64,000 nucleotides of DNA, from assembly GCF_007489275.1 (NCBI RefSeq), contig NZ_VLNR01000011.1, forward strand, positions 152,146 to 216,145. The letters run 5' to 3'. The notes under the pieces are model-generated. The model was not told the DNA's origin. It saw only the letters and a list, made by a program, of their open reading frames with translations, and ran no database searches. Below are positions 38,348-46,711 of this stretch, piece by piece (position 1 is the stretch's first letter; each line of letters starts with the position of its first letter). The position numbers were made by a program, and so were the translations under genes. The stretch comes from Aquimarina algiphila (lineage in GTDB: Bacteria > Bacteroidota > Bacteroidia > Flavobacteriales > Flavobacteriaceae).

Positions 38348-38371
38348 AATTTAGGAGTAAACTCTTAAATT
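38348..38371. terminator. Possible bidirectional terminator between convergent genes
   Basis: AATTTAGGAG-TAAA-CTCTTAAATT forms a ten-base stem with one mismatch between the ends of the convergent membrane TPR and SH3 genes. AT-rich and without long T-run, so moderate strength only. Confidence 0.5.
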
Positions 38372-38373
38372 AC

Positions 38374-39108
38374 TTAATCTGCAATACCTGTTCTACTTAT
38401 TCTAATGCTTTCACCATTATCATCTTTTTCTAACTTCACAGACATTCCACCACCTTCGCTTCGTATAGTATAGGTAATCACAAAATCATTTTCTTCATTT
38501 TTGCGAGTTACCTCTAGTTCATCAGACCAGCTATATTCCTTTTTATCGGGGTTTGTAATGATGAGTGTCTCCCCTTCAAAATCTAAGTTGGGAAAACCCA
38601 ATTTTTCAGGGATATTAAACAATCGCTTTGCCAATAAAAATGCTTCTGACCATCTATCTGTTTTCAAAAATATGGTTTCTTCCCTTAGATAATACCCATC
38701 ATAATCCCTTGTGATAGTTTCAAACAAAACTATCTTACCTGGACTGCTTGGCCTGGCTCTTTCTACATAATCAGATACTTTTTCTTCTACACGTGGAGGA
38801 GCAATATCGGTTAGGTATCCATCAAAAACATACCCTTCTTTGTTATTGTAATTCACTTTTACCATGACTCCAGAAATATTATCAGCTTTTAACCAATTCT
38901 TTTTACTACTGGTGTCTTTTTCTAGATCTTCAACATATACTTTTTCACCGTATTTTATGGTAAATAATCTTTCTGATTTTAATGAAGCTGTATTCCTAAG
39001 AGATAAGCCATTTTTTGCCAAAATATAATACGCTTTAGTCGGTTGAGCATGGACAACACCAATTATAAAAAGAGTAAGAAAGAATATTTTGTTTTGAATT
39101 AGCCTCAT
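38374..39108 (-). CDS. Secreted SH3-domain (SH3b) protein
   Basis: Protein of 244 residues with a signal peptide (FFLTLFIIGVVHAQPT). A bacterial SH3 domain covers about residues 25-105 (YYILAKNGLSLRNTASLKSE, FTIKYGEKVYVED, GYVFDGYLTD). The C-terminal 130 residues are a beta-rich region with no recognised family (YYLREETIFLKTDRWSEAF, EGGGMSVKLEKDDNGESIRI). SH3b domains often bind peptidoglycan peptides or act as protein-interaction modules in the periplasm. It stands alone between terminators. Confidence 0.8.
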   Translation of the reverse strand: MRLIQNKIFFLTLFIIGVVHAQPTKAYYILAKNGLSLRNTASLKSERLFTIKYGEKVYVEDLEKDTSSKKNWLKADNISGVMVKVNYNNKEGYVFDGYLTDIAPPRVEEKVSDYVERARPSSPGKIVLFETITRDYDGYYLREETIFLKTDRWSEAFLLAKRLFNIPEKLGFPNLDFEGETLIITNPDKKEYSWSDELEVTRKNEENDFVITYTIRSEGGGMSVKLEKDDNGESIRISRTGIAD

Positions 39109-39130
39109 CCTGTTCTGATTTTATCGAATA

Positions 39131-39172
39131 AAAATAAGAAATGCTTCTCTTATGGGAAGCATTTCTTATTTT
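39131..39172 (-). terminator. Strong intrinsic terminator
   Basis: Seventeen-base perfect arms AAAATAAGAAATGCTTC and GAAGCATTTCTTATTTT around an 8-base loop, directly downstream of the minus-strand rhodanese pair. Works in principle on both strands. Confidence 0.85.
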
Positions 39173-39191
39173 ATATATTTAGTAAAACAGT

Positions 39192-39590
39192 TTATTTTAC
39201 GATCTGTTTTCCTTTAAATTTCCATTCTGTAATTCCCCCATCCAAGTCATAAATTTTAGTGAACCCAGCCTTTTTCATATATGCAGAACATTTACCGCTT
39301 CTTCCTCCTCGTCCACAATATACCGCTACAGGTTTTGTTTTATCTACTTTGGCTATAAGGGCTTCAAAATTATCATCTCTAAAATCAATATTTGATGCTC
39401 CATCAATATGTCCATCTGCATACTCACTAGGAGTTCTCACATCAATAAGCTGTACTTTTCTCATTTCTAATAGTGAATCCATTTCTTCAACTGTAATTAA
39501 CTCTATTGTAGAAGATTTATCTTCAACTTGTTTACAATTAAAAAGTAATAAAGAAAAGAAAGTAACTAATAAAAAAGGTTTAATTCTCAT
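39192..39590 (-). CDS. Rhodanese-domain lipoprotein
   Basis: Start set at 39590 (MRIKPFLLVTFFSLLLFNC) because it gives a lipoprotein signal with Cys after LLFN and avoids overlap with the upstream gene; the frame from 39620 adds an unlikely extension. The single rhodanese domain has VQLIDVRTPSEYADGHIDGA and the active-site loop VYCGRGGRSGKC, whose first Cys would carry the persulfide. It probably acts as a periplasmic sulfurtransferase or sulfur-binding protein. It follows another rhodanese gene by 5 bases, so the two form an operon. Confidence 0.87.
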   Translation of the reverse strand: MRIKPFLLVTFFSLLLFNCKQVEDKSSTIELITVEEMDSLLEMRKVQLIDVRTPSEYADGHIDGASNIDFRDDNFEALIAKVDKTKPVAVYCGRGGRSGKCSAYMKKAGFTKIYDLDGGITEWKFKGKQIVK

Positions 39591-39595
39591 ATATG

Positions 39596-39907
39596 TTATT
39601 CTGCGGTCTCGCCTTCCCATGCCATAAAACCTCCAATTAGGTTATATGTGGTCTCGAAACCCATTTGATTCATTAATGCACATGCTTGTCCACTACGTGC
39701 TCCAGAGCGACAATAAATATAATAATTTTTAGATTTATCTAATTTTTCAACCTCATCAAGAAACTCTTGCCCCAGACGAATGTCTATATTTAACATTTTT
39801 GGTATAAAACCTTCTTCTACCTCTTCTTCTGTTCTTACATCCAAGATTACCGCATTATCATCATTAACAATACGTTCTTGCCATTCTTCTTGAGTAATAT
39901 CTGCCAT
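39596..39907 (-). CDS. Cytoplasmic single-domain rhodanese
   Basis: Protein of 103 residues, one rhodanese domain without signal: NAVILDVRTEEEVEEGFIPK, active-site loop YIYCRSGARSGQAC, and FETTYNLIGGFMAWEGE. It transfers or carries sulfane sulfur. It is first of a pair with the rhodanese lipoprotein downstream, giving a cytoplasmic and a periplasmic version from one transcript. Confidence 0.9.
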   Translation of the reverse strand: MADITQEEWQERIVNDDNAVILDVRTEEEVEEGFIPKMLNIDIRLGQEFLDEVEKLDKSKNYYIYCRSGARSGQACALMNQMGFETTYNLIGGFMAWEGETAE

Positions 39908-40046
39908 TATAAAATATATTCTACGTAAAAATTAGACTCCTGTTATTTATATTCCTTACAAATATAAAGAGTACTTCGTAAAATGTATAAAAACTATACA
40001 TTCATTTATAAAAAACTTAAAAAAAATAAAAATTATAGAAAGAGTT

Positions 40047-40673
40047 CTACGCTTTTATACTACATCCAATAGCTTTTGTAGTTTCTACTGGTACTTTTTC
40101 TCCTTTAAGTAAAGCATTTACTGCATCCTCAACATATTTTTCGGTGGCAGAAGAGGCATCTTTGTAGTTATTATCAATAGCTCCTATATATCGAACAATA
40201 TTTCCTTTATCAGTTTTCTCAAGAACATATACATGAGGTGTTTTGGTTGCACCATACTGAGGATATATCTTTTGGCCATCATCAAAAAGGTAAGGAAAAG
40301 TGAAACCTTTATCTTTTGCCCGTATGATCATATTATCAAAACTATCATCTGGGTAAGCTTTTGGATTATTAGGATTTATAGCAATAACGGGGTATCCTTT
40401 GGTTTTAAAATTCTTGTCCAAAGCAATAATTCTATCCTCATAAGCCACAGAATATGGGCAATGATTACATGTGAAAATCACAATAAAGCCCTTAGCATCT
40501 TTATAATCAGCCAGTGCAATATCGGTATTATCAATATTTTTTAGTTTAAAATCTGTAGCTATGTCTCCAATTGAATATCCTCCATCAGTTTCAGGATTAG
40601 ATACTTTGTCTATAGCAAAAGCACTTATAGCAATAATAAAAGCTACTCCAACAAGAATTTTTAACGTTTTCAT
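40047..40673 (-). CDS. Exported thioredoxin-fold protein with CNHCP motif
   Basis: Start at 40673 (MKTLKILVGVAFIIAISAFA) gives a signal/anchor; a further Met lies two codons upstream. The AhpC/TSA-redoxin-like domain runs from IGDIATDFKLKNIDN; the redox motif is FTCNHCPYSVAYEDRI, i.e. CxxC with Asn-His. The segment GATKTPHVYVLEK has the cis-Pro after Thr. This family is widespread in Bacteroidota as a thiol-disulfide or peroxiredoxin-like protein. It precedes, in the same direction, the rhodanese genes and follows a TlpA-type gene, making a periplasmic sulfur/redox neighbourhood. Confidence 0.85.
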   Translation of the reverse strand: MKTLKILVGVAFIIAISAFAIDKVSNPETDGGYSIGDIATDFKLKNIDNTDIALADYKDAKGFIVIFTCNHCPYSVAYEDRIIALDKNFKTKGYPVIAINPNNPKAYPDDSFDNMIIRAKDKGFTFPYLFDDGQKIYPQYGATKTPHVYVLEKTDKGNIVRYIGAIDNNYKDASSATEKYVEDAVNALLKGEKVPVETTKAIGCSIKA

Positions 40674-40710
40674 ATGCATTTAGATTTACAATAATAGTTA
40701 ATAAAGATAT

Positions 40711-41232
40711 TTAAAGCATTTTTTTGAGCTCTTTTTCCAATTCATTATAGGTAAAAGATCTTTCATAAAAATTAACGGTTCCTCCTTTGTATATAATTGT
40801 AGCTGGTATAGAACCAGACCAATTCTTACTTACTTTTGGTATCCAATTATTAGCATCTGGATCATCCAATAGGACTACCTTACTTTCTATTTTTTGTTTT
40901 TTAACAAAAGGAATTAATTTAGACTCTACATGCTTAGGCAAATCCAGACTTACCAAAATAACTTCTACTTCATTATCGGGGTACCTACTATTAATCAACT
41001 CAAAATAAGGGAGTTCTGCCACACAAGGTTTACACCAAGTCGCCCAGAAATTAATAACCCTAGTTTTTTCATCATTAATCGTTAATAAAGGTTTGAAGCT
41101 TTCAAAATCATACACTGGTATTTCTACTCCTTTACTTTTAAAAACATCTGTAGCATCAAGAGCAATTGTCTGCTCTCCTTTACAGTTAGCAAAAAATATA
41201 ACCAGTACTATATATAAAATCCATTTTAACAT
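40711..41232 (-). CDS. TlpA/ResA-like thioredoxin lipoprotein
   Basis: Protein of 173 residues with a lipoprotein signal (LYIVLVIFFANC, Cys at 17). The thioredoxin fold has NFWATWCKPCVAELPYFE (WCxxC) and GSIPATIIYKGG with cis-Pro. It is a membrane-anchored thiol-disulfide reductase of the TlpA/ResA kind that could keep periplasmic cysteines or cytochrome c apoproteins reduced. It is followed by the CNHCP redoxin gene after about 30 bases and is probably cotranscribed. Confidence 0.88.
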   Translation of the reverse strand: MLKWILYIVLVIFFANCKGEQTIALDATDVFKSKGVEIPVYDFESFKPLLTINDEKTRVINFWATWCKPCVAELPYFELINSRYPDNEVEVILVSLDLPKHVESKLIPFVKKQKIESKVVLLDDPDANNWIPKVSKNWSGSIPATIIYKGGTVNFYERSFTYNELEKELKKML

Positions 41233-41442
41233 GACGCCAATGTATCAAAACCATTGTTTAGGGAAAAGAAAATTAACAAGGTTTCCATGTTTTATCTAAA
41301 TATTTTCAGAATTTTTCACAAATGTTTAACCTAATAGTAATACTATTCTTAATGGCAATAATACTATTTAACCTTGCTTTAAATTTAATTTTAACAAAGA
41401 ATTAATATCATTTTATAATTTTAAAAAGAAAAACCGACATAC

Positions 41443-41472
41443 ATTTGTACATACAAATATTGTATATACAAT
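41443..41472 (+). promoter_or_regulatory. Double palindrome: candidate MarR operator
   Basis: Two adjacent palindromes, ATTTGTACATACAAAT (41443-41458) and ATTGTATATACAAT (41459-41472), sit immediately before the likely MarR start. MarR dimers bind such sites. A third palindrome AATAGTA-A-TACTATT at 41333-41347 lies further upstream. Autoregulation of marR-yceI is the natural inference. Confidence 0.55.
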
Positions 41473-41930
41473 TGAAAATAGAAAACATTATAAAGACAGA
41501 AGTTGAGCTTCCAATTTCCAGAAAGGCAATAGTTAATCTACTCTATACCGAAAATTGGATAATGGAAAAAATCAATCTTGAATTAAAGACATATGACATC
41601 TCCATTCAACAATTTAACGTATTGCGCATTTTAAAAGGTCAAAAAGGCAAACCCGCTAACCTTTCTACAATACAGGAAAGAATGGTAAGCAAAATGAGTA
41701 ACACGACAAGATTGGTTGACAAGCTTATTCACAAAGGGTATGTAAAAAGAGATACTTGTCCGTCTAATAGAAGAAAAGTTGAAATTACTATTACTCAGGA
41801 AGGAAAAACATTTATAGATAACATAAGTCCGATAATGACCACGTTCGAGGACCAGCTAACATCAAATCTTTCAAAAGAGGATTTGACACATCTCAATGAG
41901 CTCCTCAATAAACTAAGAGATATAAATTAA
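41472..41930 (+). CDS. MarR-family transcriptional regulator
   Basis: No ATG fits the expected N-terminus. I favour TTG at 41472 (152 residues), giving (M)KIENIIKTEVELPISRKAIV, the usual flavobacterial start; TTG at 41445 would place the start inside a palindrome and ATG at 41562 would remove helix 1. The winged helix is seen in ISIQQFNVLRILKGQKGKPA, NLSTIQERMVSKMSNTTRLV and LIHKGYVKRDTCPSNRRKVE. It is followed by yceI after 35 bases, so it likely controls itself and yceI through the palindromes just upstream. The inducer is unknown; Cys in DTCPSNRR could act as a redox sensor, which is speculation. Confidence 0.88.
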   Translation: MKIENIIKTEVELPISRKAIVNLLYTENWIMEKINLELKTYDISIQQFNVLRILKGQKGKPANLSTIQERMVSKMSNTTRLVDKLIHKGYVKRDTCPSNRRKVEITITQEGKTFIDNISPIMTTFEDQLTSNLSKEDLTHLNELLNKLRDIN

Positions 41931-41965
41931 TCATTAACTATATATAACTATTTATTTTAAAAATC

Positions 41966-42532
41966 ATGAAAACTAAACTTAAAACATTAATCTTAGCTAT
42001 TGCAGCTATAGCTACCACTTCTACTTTTGCACAAAAAAAAGAAGTTAAAGCTTCAGAAAGTACAATCAACTGGACTGGTAAAAAAGTTACTGGATCACAT
42101 ACCGGAACACTTAATTTATCTGAAGGCTTTCTTGTATTTGACGGAGAAAATATTACCGGAGGAGAATTTACTGTTGATATGACCACACTAAAGGTTACAG
42201 ATCTTGAAGCAGGGCAAGGAAAAGAAAAACTTGAAGGACACTTAAGTTCTGATGATTTCTTTAGTACCGCAAATCATAAAACAGCAAAACTAGTGGTAAA
42301 AAAAGCTAAAAAAACTGATAAAGGCTATAAAATTGCAGGAGATTTAACTATCAAAGGAAAAACAAACCCTATCGATTTTGATTTGGCCATTAATGGTAAT
42401 GCTGCTTCTACTACGCTTAAAGTAGACAGAACCAAATATGATATTAAATACGGATCTGGAAGTTTCTTTGACAATTTAGGCGATAAAGCGATCAGTGATG
42501 AGTTCGAATTAGCTGTTAATTTAAAAATGTAA
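41966..42532 (+). CDS. YceI-family periplasmic lipid-binding protein
   Basis: Protein of 188 residues with a signal peptide (LKTLILAIAAIATTSTFAQ). The YceI beta-barrel shows STINWTGKKVTGSHTGTLNL, GGEFTVDMTTLKVTDLEAG, KLEGHLSSDDFFSTANHKTA and a C-terminal SDEFELAVNLKM. Family members bind isoprenoid or other lipophilic molecules in the barrel. It is the second gene of the MarR unit, so its expression is probably controlled by that repressor. Confidence 0.92.
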   Translation: MKTKLKTLILAIAAIATTSTFAQKKEVKASESTINWTGKKVTGSHTGTLNLSEGFLVFDGENITGGEFTVDMTTLKVTDLEAGQGKEKLEGHLSSDDFFSTANHKTAKLVVKKAKKTDKGYKIAGDLTIKGKTNPIDFDLAINGNAASTTLKVDRTKYDIKYGSGSFFDNLGDKAISDEFELAVNLKM

Positions 42533-42563
42533 AATTTTATAGCTTCAAATTATAATTAATTTA

Positions 42564-42571
42564 TATATTTG
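42564..42571 (+). promoter_or_regulatory. Candidate Bacteroidota -7 box of the trp promoter
   Basis: TATATTTG fits TAnnTTTG, the Bacteroidota -7 consensus, and lies 16 bases before the trpL ATG. No clear -33 TTTG is visible at the usual distance. Confidence 0.5.
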
Positions 42572-42587
42572 AGCCAAGAAATAAAAA

Positions 42588-42650
42588 ATGAAAGTAATCT
42601 TAACAAATAATTGGTGGTGGTTATCTCAAAACGAAAACGTCGTGAGATAG
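42588..42650 (+). CDS. trpL: Trp operon leader peptide
   Basis: Twenty-codon frame starting MKVILTNNWWWLSQ and ending at TAG 42648-42650. Three consecutive Trp codons (42612-42620) are the hallmark of a trp attenuation leader. It sits between a -7 box and an intrinsic terminator, 108 bases before trpE. Ribosome stalling at the Trp codons when charged tRNA-Trp is scarce would leave the following GTCGTGA (42639-42645) free; a ribosome reaching the stop would cover it. The peptide itself needs no function. Confidence 0.9.
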   Translation: MKVILTNNWWWLSQNENVVR

Positions 42651-42679
42651 TTCCTGTTATTATGTTAAGTAAACATATC

Positions 42680-42713
42680 AAAGGCTTGTCAAATCACGAC
42701 AAGCCTTTTTTTT
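42680..42713 (+). terminator. trp attenuator terminator with antiterminator partner
   Basis: AAGGCTTGTC (42681-42690) pairs with GACAAGCCTT (42699-42708) around AAATCAC, followed by eight T: a strong intrinsic terminator. TCACGAC (42694-42700), which spans the loop and the first bases of the 3' arm, is exactly complementary to GTCGTGA at 42639-42645 in the leader frame. The two pairings are mutually exclusive, giving a terminator/antiterminator switch. Confidence 0.9.
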
Positions 42714-42758
42714 GTTACCTAATCAAAGACTTTAAATTATAAATCAGTAAAGTATAAA

Positions 42759-44156
42759 ATGAGTTATAAATTAACCACACATTTCAAACAAATCCTGGCA
42801 GACACCTTTACTCCAGTAAGTGTTTATCTAAAGATTCGAGATCGTTTCCCCAATAGCTTACTATTAGAAAATAACGACTATCGAGGCAGTGAAAATAGTT
42901 TTTCTTATATCTGTTGTAATCCAATAGCAAATATCAAAATAGAAAACGAAATTATTTATCAATCTTTCCCTGATAAAAGCATTAAAGAAATTCCTATTAC
43001 AGAAGACACTAATATCCCTGAAATTGTTGAACAATTTGGTAAGCAATTTGAAACCACAAAAAGTAACTTCAAATTTATTAACAATGGTCTTTTTGGATAT
43101 ATAACATATGATGCTGTTCGATATTTTGAAGATATATCGATTTCTAAAAAAGAAGGTGCGCTAGACATTCCTGATTTACAATACACAGTATATCAAAACA
43201 TTATTGCTATTAGTAATTTTACCAATGAAGCCTATATTTTTGCACATTGTTACGAATCTGAAAGTAATATCTCTGAAATTGAATCTTTACTTAAGGTTAA
43301 AAACTTTGCTTCATATAATTTCGCCACTATAGGAGATACAACTTCAAACCTTAATGACGAACAATATAAAGAACATGTAACATTGGCAAAAAAGCACTGC
43401 CTAAGAGGCGATGTTTTTCAGTTAGTACTGTCCAAGCGCTTTTCGCAGAAGTTTAAAGGAGATGAGTTTAATGTATATCGAGCACTACGAAGCGTCAACC
43501 CTTCTCCGTACCTGTTTTATTTTGATTATGGAGATTTTAAAATATTCGGAAGTTCTCCTGAGGCTCAATTGGTGGTAAAGGATGATATGGCAGAAATTCA
43601 TCCTATTGCCGGAACCTTTAAACGTACAGGAAATGATGAACAAGATGCAGAATTAGCAAAAAAATTATCTGAGGATGAAAAAGAAAATGCAGAACATGTA
43701 ATGTTGGTTGATTTGGCACGCAATGACCTAAGTCGCAACGGAAGTGATGTTACCGTAGAAACCTATAGAGAAGTTCAATTTTATTCTCACGTAATTCATT
43801 TGGTGAGTAAGGTCACTGGTAAAAAACACCAGGATACAACTACCATGCAAGTTGTAGCTGATACCTTTCCTGCAGGAACTTTAAGTGGGGCACCAAAGCA
43901 CATGGCTATGCAACTTATAGAAAAATACGAGACCGTAAATCGTGATTTCTATGGTGGAGCTATTGGTTTTATGGATTTTTCGGGAAACTTTAATCATGCT
44001 ATTATGATTCGTACTTTTTTAAGTAAAAATCACCAATTACATTGGCAGGCTGGAGCTGGATTGGTTAACGAATCAAACGAAGAAAACGAATTACAGGAAG
44101 TATATAATAAATTAGGAGCATTAACCAAAGCATTAAAACTTGCTGAAGAAATATAG
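42759..44156 (+). CDS. trpE: Anthranilate synthase component I
   Basis: Protein of 465 residues, usual length. It makes anthranilate from chorismate with ammonia supplied by TrpG. The chorismate-binding core has DVFQLVLSKRFSQKF, FGSSPEAQLV, HPIAGTFKRTGND, ENAEHVMLVDLARNDLSRNG and PAGTLSGAPK. The N-terminal feedback site reads LLENNDYRGSENSFSY where LLES is usual, an Asn in place of the Ser known to matter for Trp inhibition in enteric TrpE. First structural gene after the attenuator; trpG follows after 26 bases. Confidence 0.96.
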   Translation: MSYKLTTHFKQILADTFTPVSVYLKIRDRFPNSLLLENNDYRGSENSFSYICCNPIANIKIENEIIYQSFPDKSIKEIPITEDTNIPEIVEQFGKQFETTKSNFKFINNGLFGYITYDAVRYFEDISISKKEGALDIPDLQYTVYQNIIAISNFTNEAYIFAHCYESESNISEIESLLKVKNFASYNFATIGDTTSNLNDEQYKEHVTLAKKHCLRGDVFQLVLSKRFSQKFKGDEFNVYRALRSVNPSPYLFYFDYGDFKIFGSSPEAQLVVKDDMAEIHPIAGTFKRTGNDEQDAELAKKLSEDEKENAEHVMLVDLARNDLSRNGSDVTVETYREVQFYSHVIHLVSKVTGKKHQDTTTMQVVADTFPAGTLSGAPKHMAMQLIEKYETVNRDFYGGAIGFMDFSGNFNHAIMIRTFLSKNHQLHWQAGAGLVNESNEENELQEVYNKLGALTKALKLAEEI

Positions 44157-44182
44157 GAGCTTAGAAACTCCAAAATCAAAAA

Positions 44183-44755
44183 ATGAGTAAAAAAATATTA
44201 GTGATAGACAATTACGATTCATTTGTATACAATCTGGTTCATTATTTAGAAGATTTAGGTTGTGAAGTTATCGTAAAACGTAATGATCAGTTACGATTAG
44301 AAGATGTTGAACAATACCAGAAAATCTTACTTTCTCCAGGCCCTGGTATACCCGAAGAAGCTGGTTTATTAAAAGACATCATTAAAACGTACGCCAATAC
44401 CAAAAGTATTTTTGGAGTCTGTCTGGGGCAACAAGCTATAGGCGAAGTTTTTGGCGGGGATTTAGTCAACCTTGAAAATGTATATCATGGTGTTGCTACA
44501 AACATCACACTATCAGTAAAAGATGAACCTCTTTTTGATGGGTTAAATGAAAACTTTGATGTAGGTCGATATCACTCATGGGTAGTCGCTGATCAAAACT
44601 TACCAGACTGTCTCCAAGCAACATCTTATGACGAAAATGGTCAAATTATGTCTTTACGCCATAAAGAATTAGATGTACGTGGAGTACAATTTCACCCAGA
44701 ATCGGTATTAACTCCTGATGGAAAAAAAATACTGGAAAACTGGATAAAGGATTAA
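44183..44755 (+). CDS. trpG: Anthranilate synthase component II (glutamine amidotransferase)
   Basis: Protein of 190 residues, class I glutamine amidotransferase. Visible are LVIDNYDSFVYNLVHYLEDL, LSPGPGIPEEAG, the nucleophile loop GVCLGQQAIGEVFGG (Cys) and VQFHPESVLTPDG with the His-Glu pair. It hydrolyses glutamine and channels ammonia to TrpE. It is separate from trpE and trpD here, not fused. Confidence 0.96.
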   Translation: MSKKILVIDNYDSFVYNLVHYLEDLGCEVIVKRNDQLRLEDVEQYQKILLSPGPGIPEEAGLLKDIIKTYANTKSIFGVCLGQQAIGEVFGGDLVNLENVYHGVATNITLSVKDEPLFDGLNENFDVGRYHSWVVADQNLPDCLQATSYDENGQIMSLRHKELDVRGVQFHPESVLTPDGKKILENWIKD

Positions 44756-44843
44756 TTTTTTCTTGCTCTCAATAATGAGAGACTCAATATTAAATAATAA
44801 AAGAATTTCTGCTTTTGTAGAAATGATAAGAAATAATTTTTAG

Positions 44844-45839
44844 ATGAAAAATTTACTAAATCGATTAATCAATCACGAAACCATCTCTAAAGAAGAAGCA
44901 AAAGGTGTTTTGGTCAATATTTCTAAAGGAGAATATAATCAAAGTCAAATTGCATCATTCCTTACAGTATATATGATGCGTAGTATTACTGTAGAAGAAT
45001 TAGAGGGATTTAGAGATGCCTTACTAGAACTTTGTATTGCTATAGATTTAAGTGAGTATAATCCGGTGGATCTTTGCGGTACAGGTGGTGATGGAAAAGA
45101 TACTTTTAATATATCAACGCTTTCTTCTTTTGTTTCTGCCGGAGCAGGAATTAAGGTGACCAAACATGGTAATTATGGAGTTTCGTCTAAATGTGGAAGT
45201 TCTAACGTGATGGAACATCTCGGTATTAAATTTAGTAATGATAAAGATTTTTTAAGACGAAGTATTGATAAAGCTGGTATTTGTGTCCTACATGCTCCAT
45301 TGTTTCATCCTGCTATGAAAAATGTAGCACCAATTCGTAAAGAATTAGGTGTAAAAACATTCTTTAATATGCTTGGCCCTATGGTAAATCCAGCATTTCC
45401 TAAAAATCAGATGGTTGGAGTTTTTAATCTCGAACTAGCAAGAATGTACGGGTATTTATACCAAAATACAGATAAAAACTTTACTATAATTCATGCATTA
45501 GACGGATACGATGAAATTTCTTTAACAGGAAGCACAAAAACCATTTCTAATCGTACAGAAGGAATGTTAACACCACTGGACTTTGGAGTATCAGCATTAA
45601 GACAAGAACAAATTGCTGGTGGTGATTCAATAGAAGAATCTGCTAATATATTTATGAATATTCTAAGTGGTAAAGGCACAGAAGCACAAAACAATGTGGT
45701 TTGTGCTAATGCAGGAATGGCAATTGCTACAGTTAAAGGCCTTGAACCAAAACAAGGGTTCGAAAAAGCAAAGGAGGCACTACTTTCTCTGAAAGGACTT
45801 GCTGCATTGAAAAAAGTACAAGAGCTTAGTAAAAATTAA
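44844..45839 (+). CDS. trpD: Anthranilate phosphoribosyltransferase
   Basis: Protein of 331 residues. It joins anthranilate to PRPP. Motifs: DLCGTGGDGKDTFNISTLSS (PRPP loop), KHGNYGVSSKCGSSNVMEHL, and NMLGPMVNPAFP. It follows trpG after 88 bases with no terminator seen. Confidence 0.96.
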   Translation: MKNLLNRLINHETISKEEAKGVLVNISKGEYNQSQIASFLTVYMMRSITVEELEGFRDALLELCIAIDLSEYNPVDLCGTGGDGKDTFNISTLSSFVSAGAGIKVTKHGNYGVSSKCGSSNVMEHLGIKFSNDKDFLRRSIDKAGICVLHAPLFHPAMKNVAPIRKELGVKTFFNMLGPMVNPAFPKNQMVGVFNLELARMYGYLYQNTDKNFTIIHALDGYDEISLTGSTKTISNRTEGMLTPLDFGVSALRQEQIAGGDSIEESANIFMNILSGKGTEAQNNVVCANAGMAIATVKGLEPKQGFEKAKEALLSLKGLAALKKVQELSKN

Positions 45840-45899
45840 GAAAACAAATTTTGTTTTTCAGGATAAACTGGAATTTAAATACTAACTATAATTAAGAAG

Positions 45900-45920
45900 A
45901 TCCTGAAACAAGTTCAGGAT
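45900..45920. repeat. Short REP-like hairpin before trpC
   Basis: ATCCTGAA-ACAAG-TTCAGGAT is a perfect eight-base inverted repeat ending 8 bases before the trpC start. It is the same CTGAA-type element seen at 29150-29235. No T-run, so it should not terminate, but it could affect trpC translation or mRNA stability. Confidence 0.6.
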
Positions 45921-45928
45921 GATAGGAA

Positions 45929-46711
45929 ATGAACATATTAGACAAAATAATAGCCGATAAACACAAAGAAGTAAAGCTTAAAAAAAGTTTAATTCCGGTT
46001 ACTCAACTTGAAAATTCTGTATTGTTTGAGCGTAAAACAAATTCGTTAGCAAACGCATTACGAACTAGTGCTACAGGTATTATAGCAGAACACAAGCGCA
46101 GGTCTCCTTCTAAATCTGTAATTAATCAAAATGTAAGTGTCCAAGATGTTGCAGAAGGATATGAAACAGCTGGCGTATGTGGAATGTCTGTTTTGACCGA
46201 TGGAAAGTATTTTGGAGGTTCTTTGGATGATCTTCTTTTAGCAAGATCTTCTGTTAAAATACCTTTACTTCGCAAAGAATTTATCATCGATGAATATCAA
46301 CTATTAGAAGCTAAAGCCCATGGAGCAGATGCCATCTTACTAATTGCTGCAGTATTAACACGCGATCAGATTAAATCCCTATCAGAATTTGCAAAAAGCT
46401 TATCTCTGGATGTGTTATTAGAGGTTCATAATCAAGAAGAGCTTCAGAAATCGATTATGCCTTCATTAGATATGTTGGGAGTAAATAACAGAAATCTAAA
46501 AACCTTTGAAGTGAGTACCGATATCAGCAAATCACTAAGTACACAAATACCAGATGATTTTGTTAAAGTTTCAGAAAGCGGAATTAGCAGTATCGAGGCC
46601 ATAAAAGATTTAAAACAATATGATTATAAAGGTTTCTTAATTGGCGAAAATTTTATGAAGACAGAAAACCCGGGAGCTAGCGCTATAGAATTTATAAAAC
46701 AACTAAAATGA
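45929..46711 (+). CDS. trpC: Indole-3-glycerol phosphate synthase
   Basis: Protein of 260 residues, TIM barrel. Motifs: IIAEHKRRSPSK (substrate phosphate and Lys), YFGGSLDDLL, PLLRKEFIIDEYQLLEAKAH, LDMLGVNNRNLKTFEV and KVSESGISS. It closes the indole ring from CdRP. Not fused to trpF. Its TGA overlaps the ATG of the next gene (4-base ATGA overlap). Confidence 0.96.
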   Translation: MNILDKIIADKHKEVKLKKSLIPVTQLENSVLFERKTNSLANALRTSATGIIAEHKRRSPSKSVINQNVSVQDVAEGYETAGVCGMSVLTDGKYFGGSLDDLLLARSSVKIPLLRKEFIIDEYQLLEAKAHGADAILLIAAVLTRDQIKSLSEFAKSLSLDVLLEVHNQEELQKSIMPSLDMLGVNNRNLKTFEVSTDISKSLSTQIPDDFVKVSESGISSIEAIKDLKQYDYKGFLIGENFMKTENPGASAIEFIKQLK

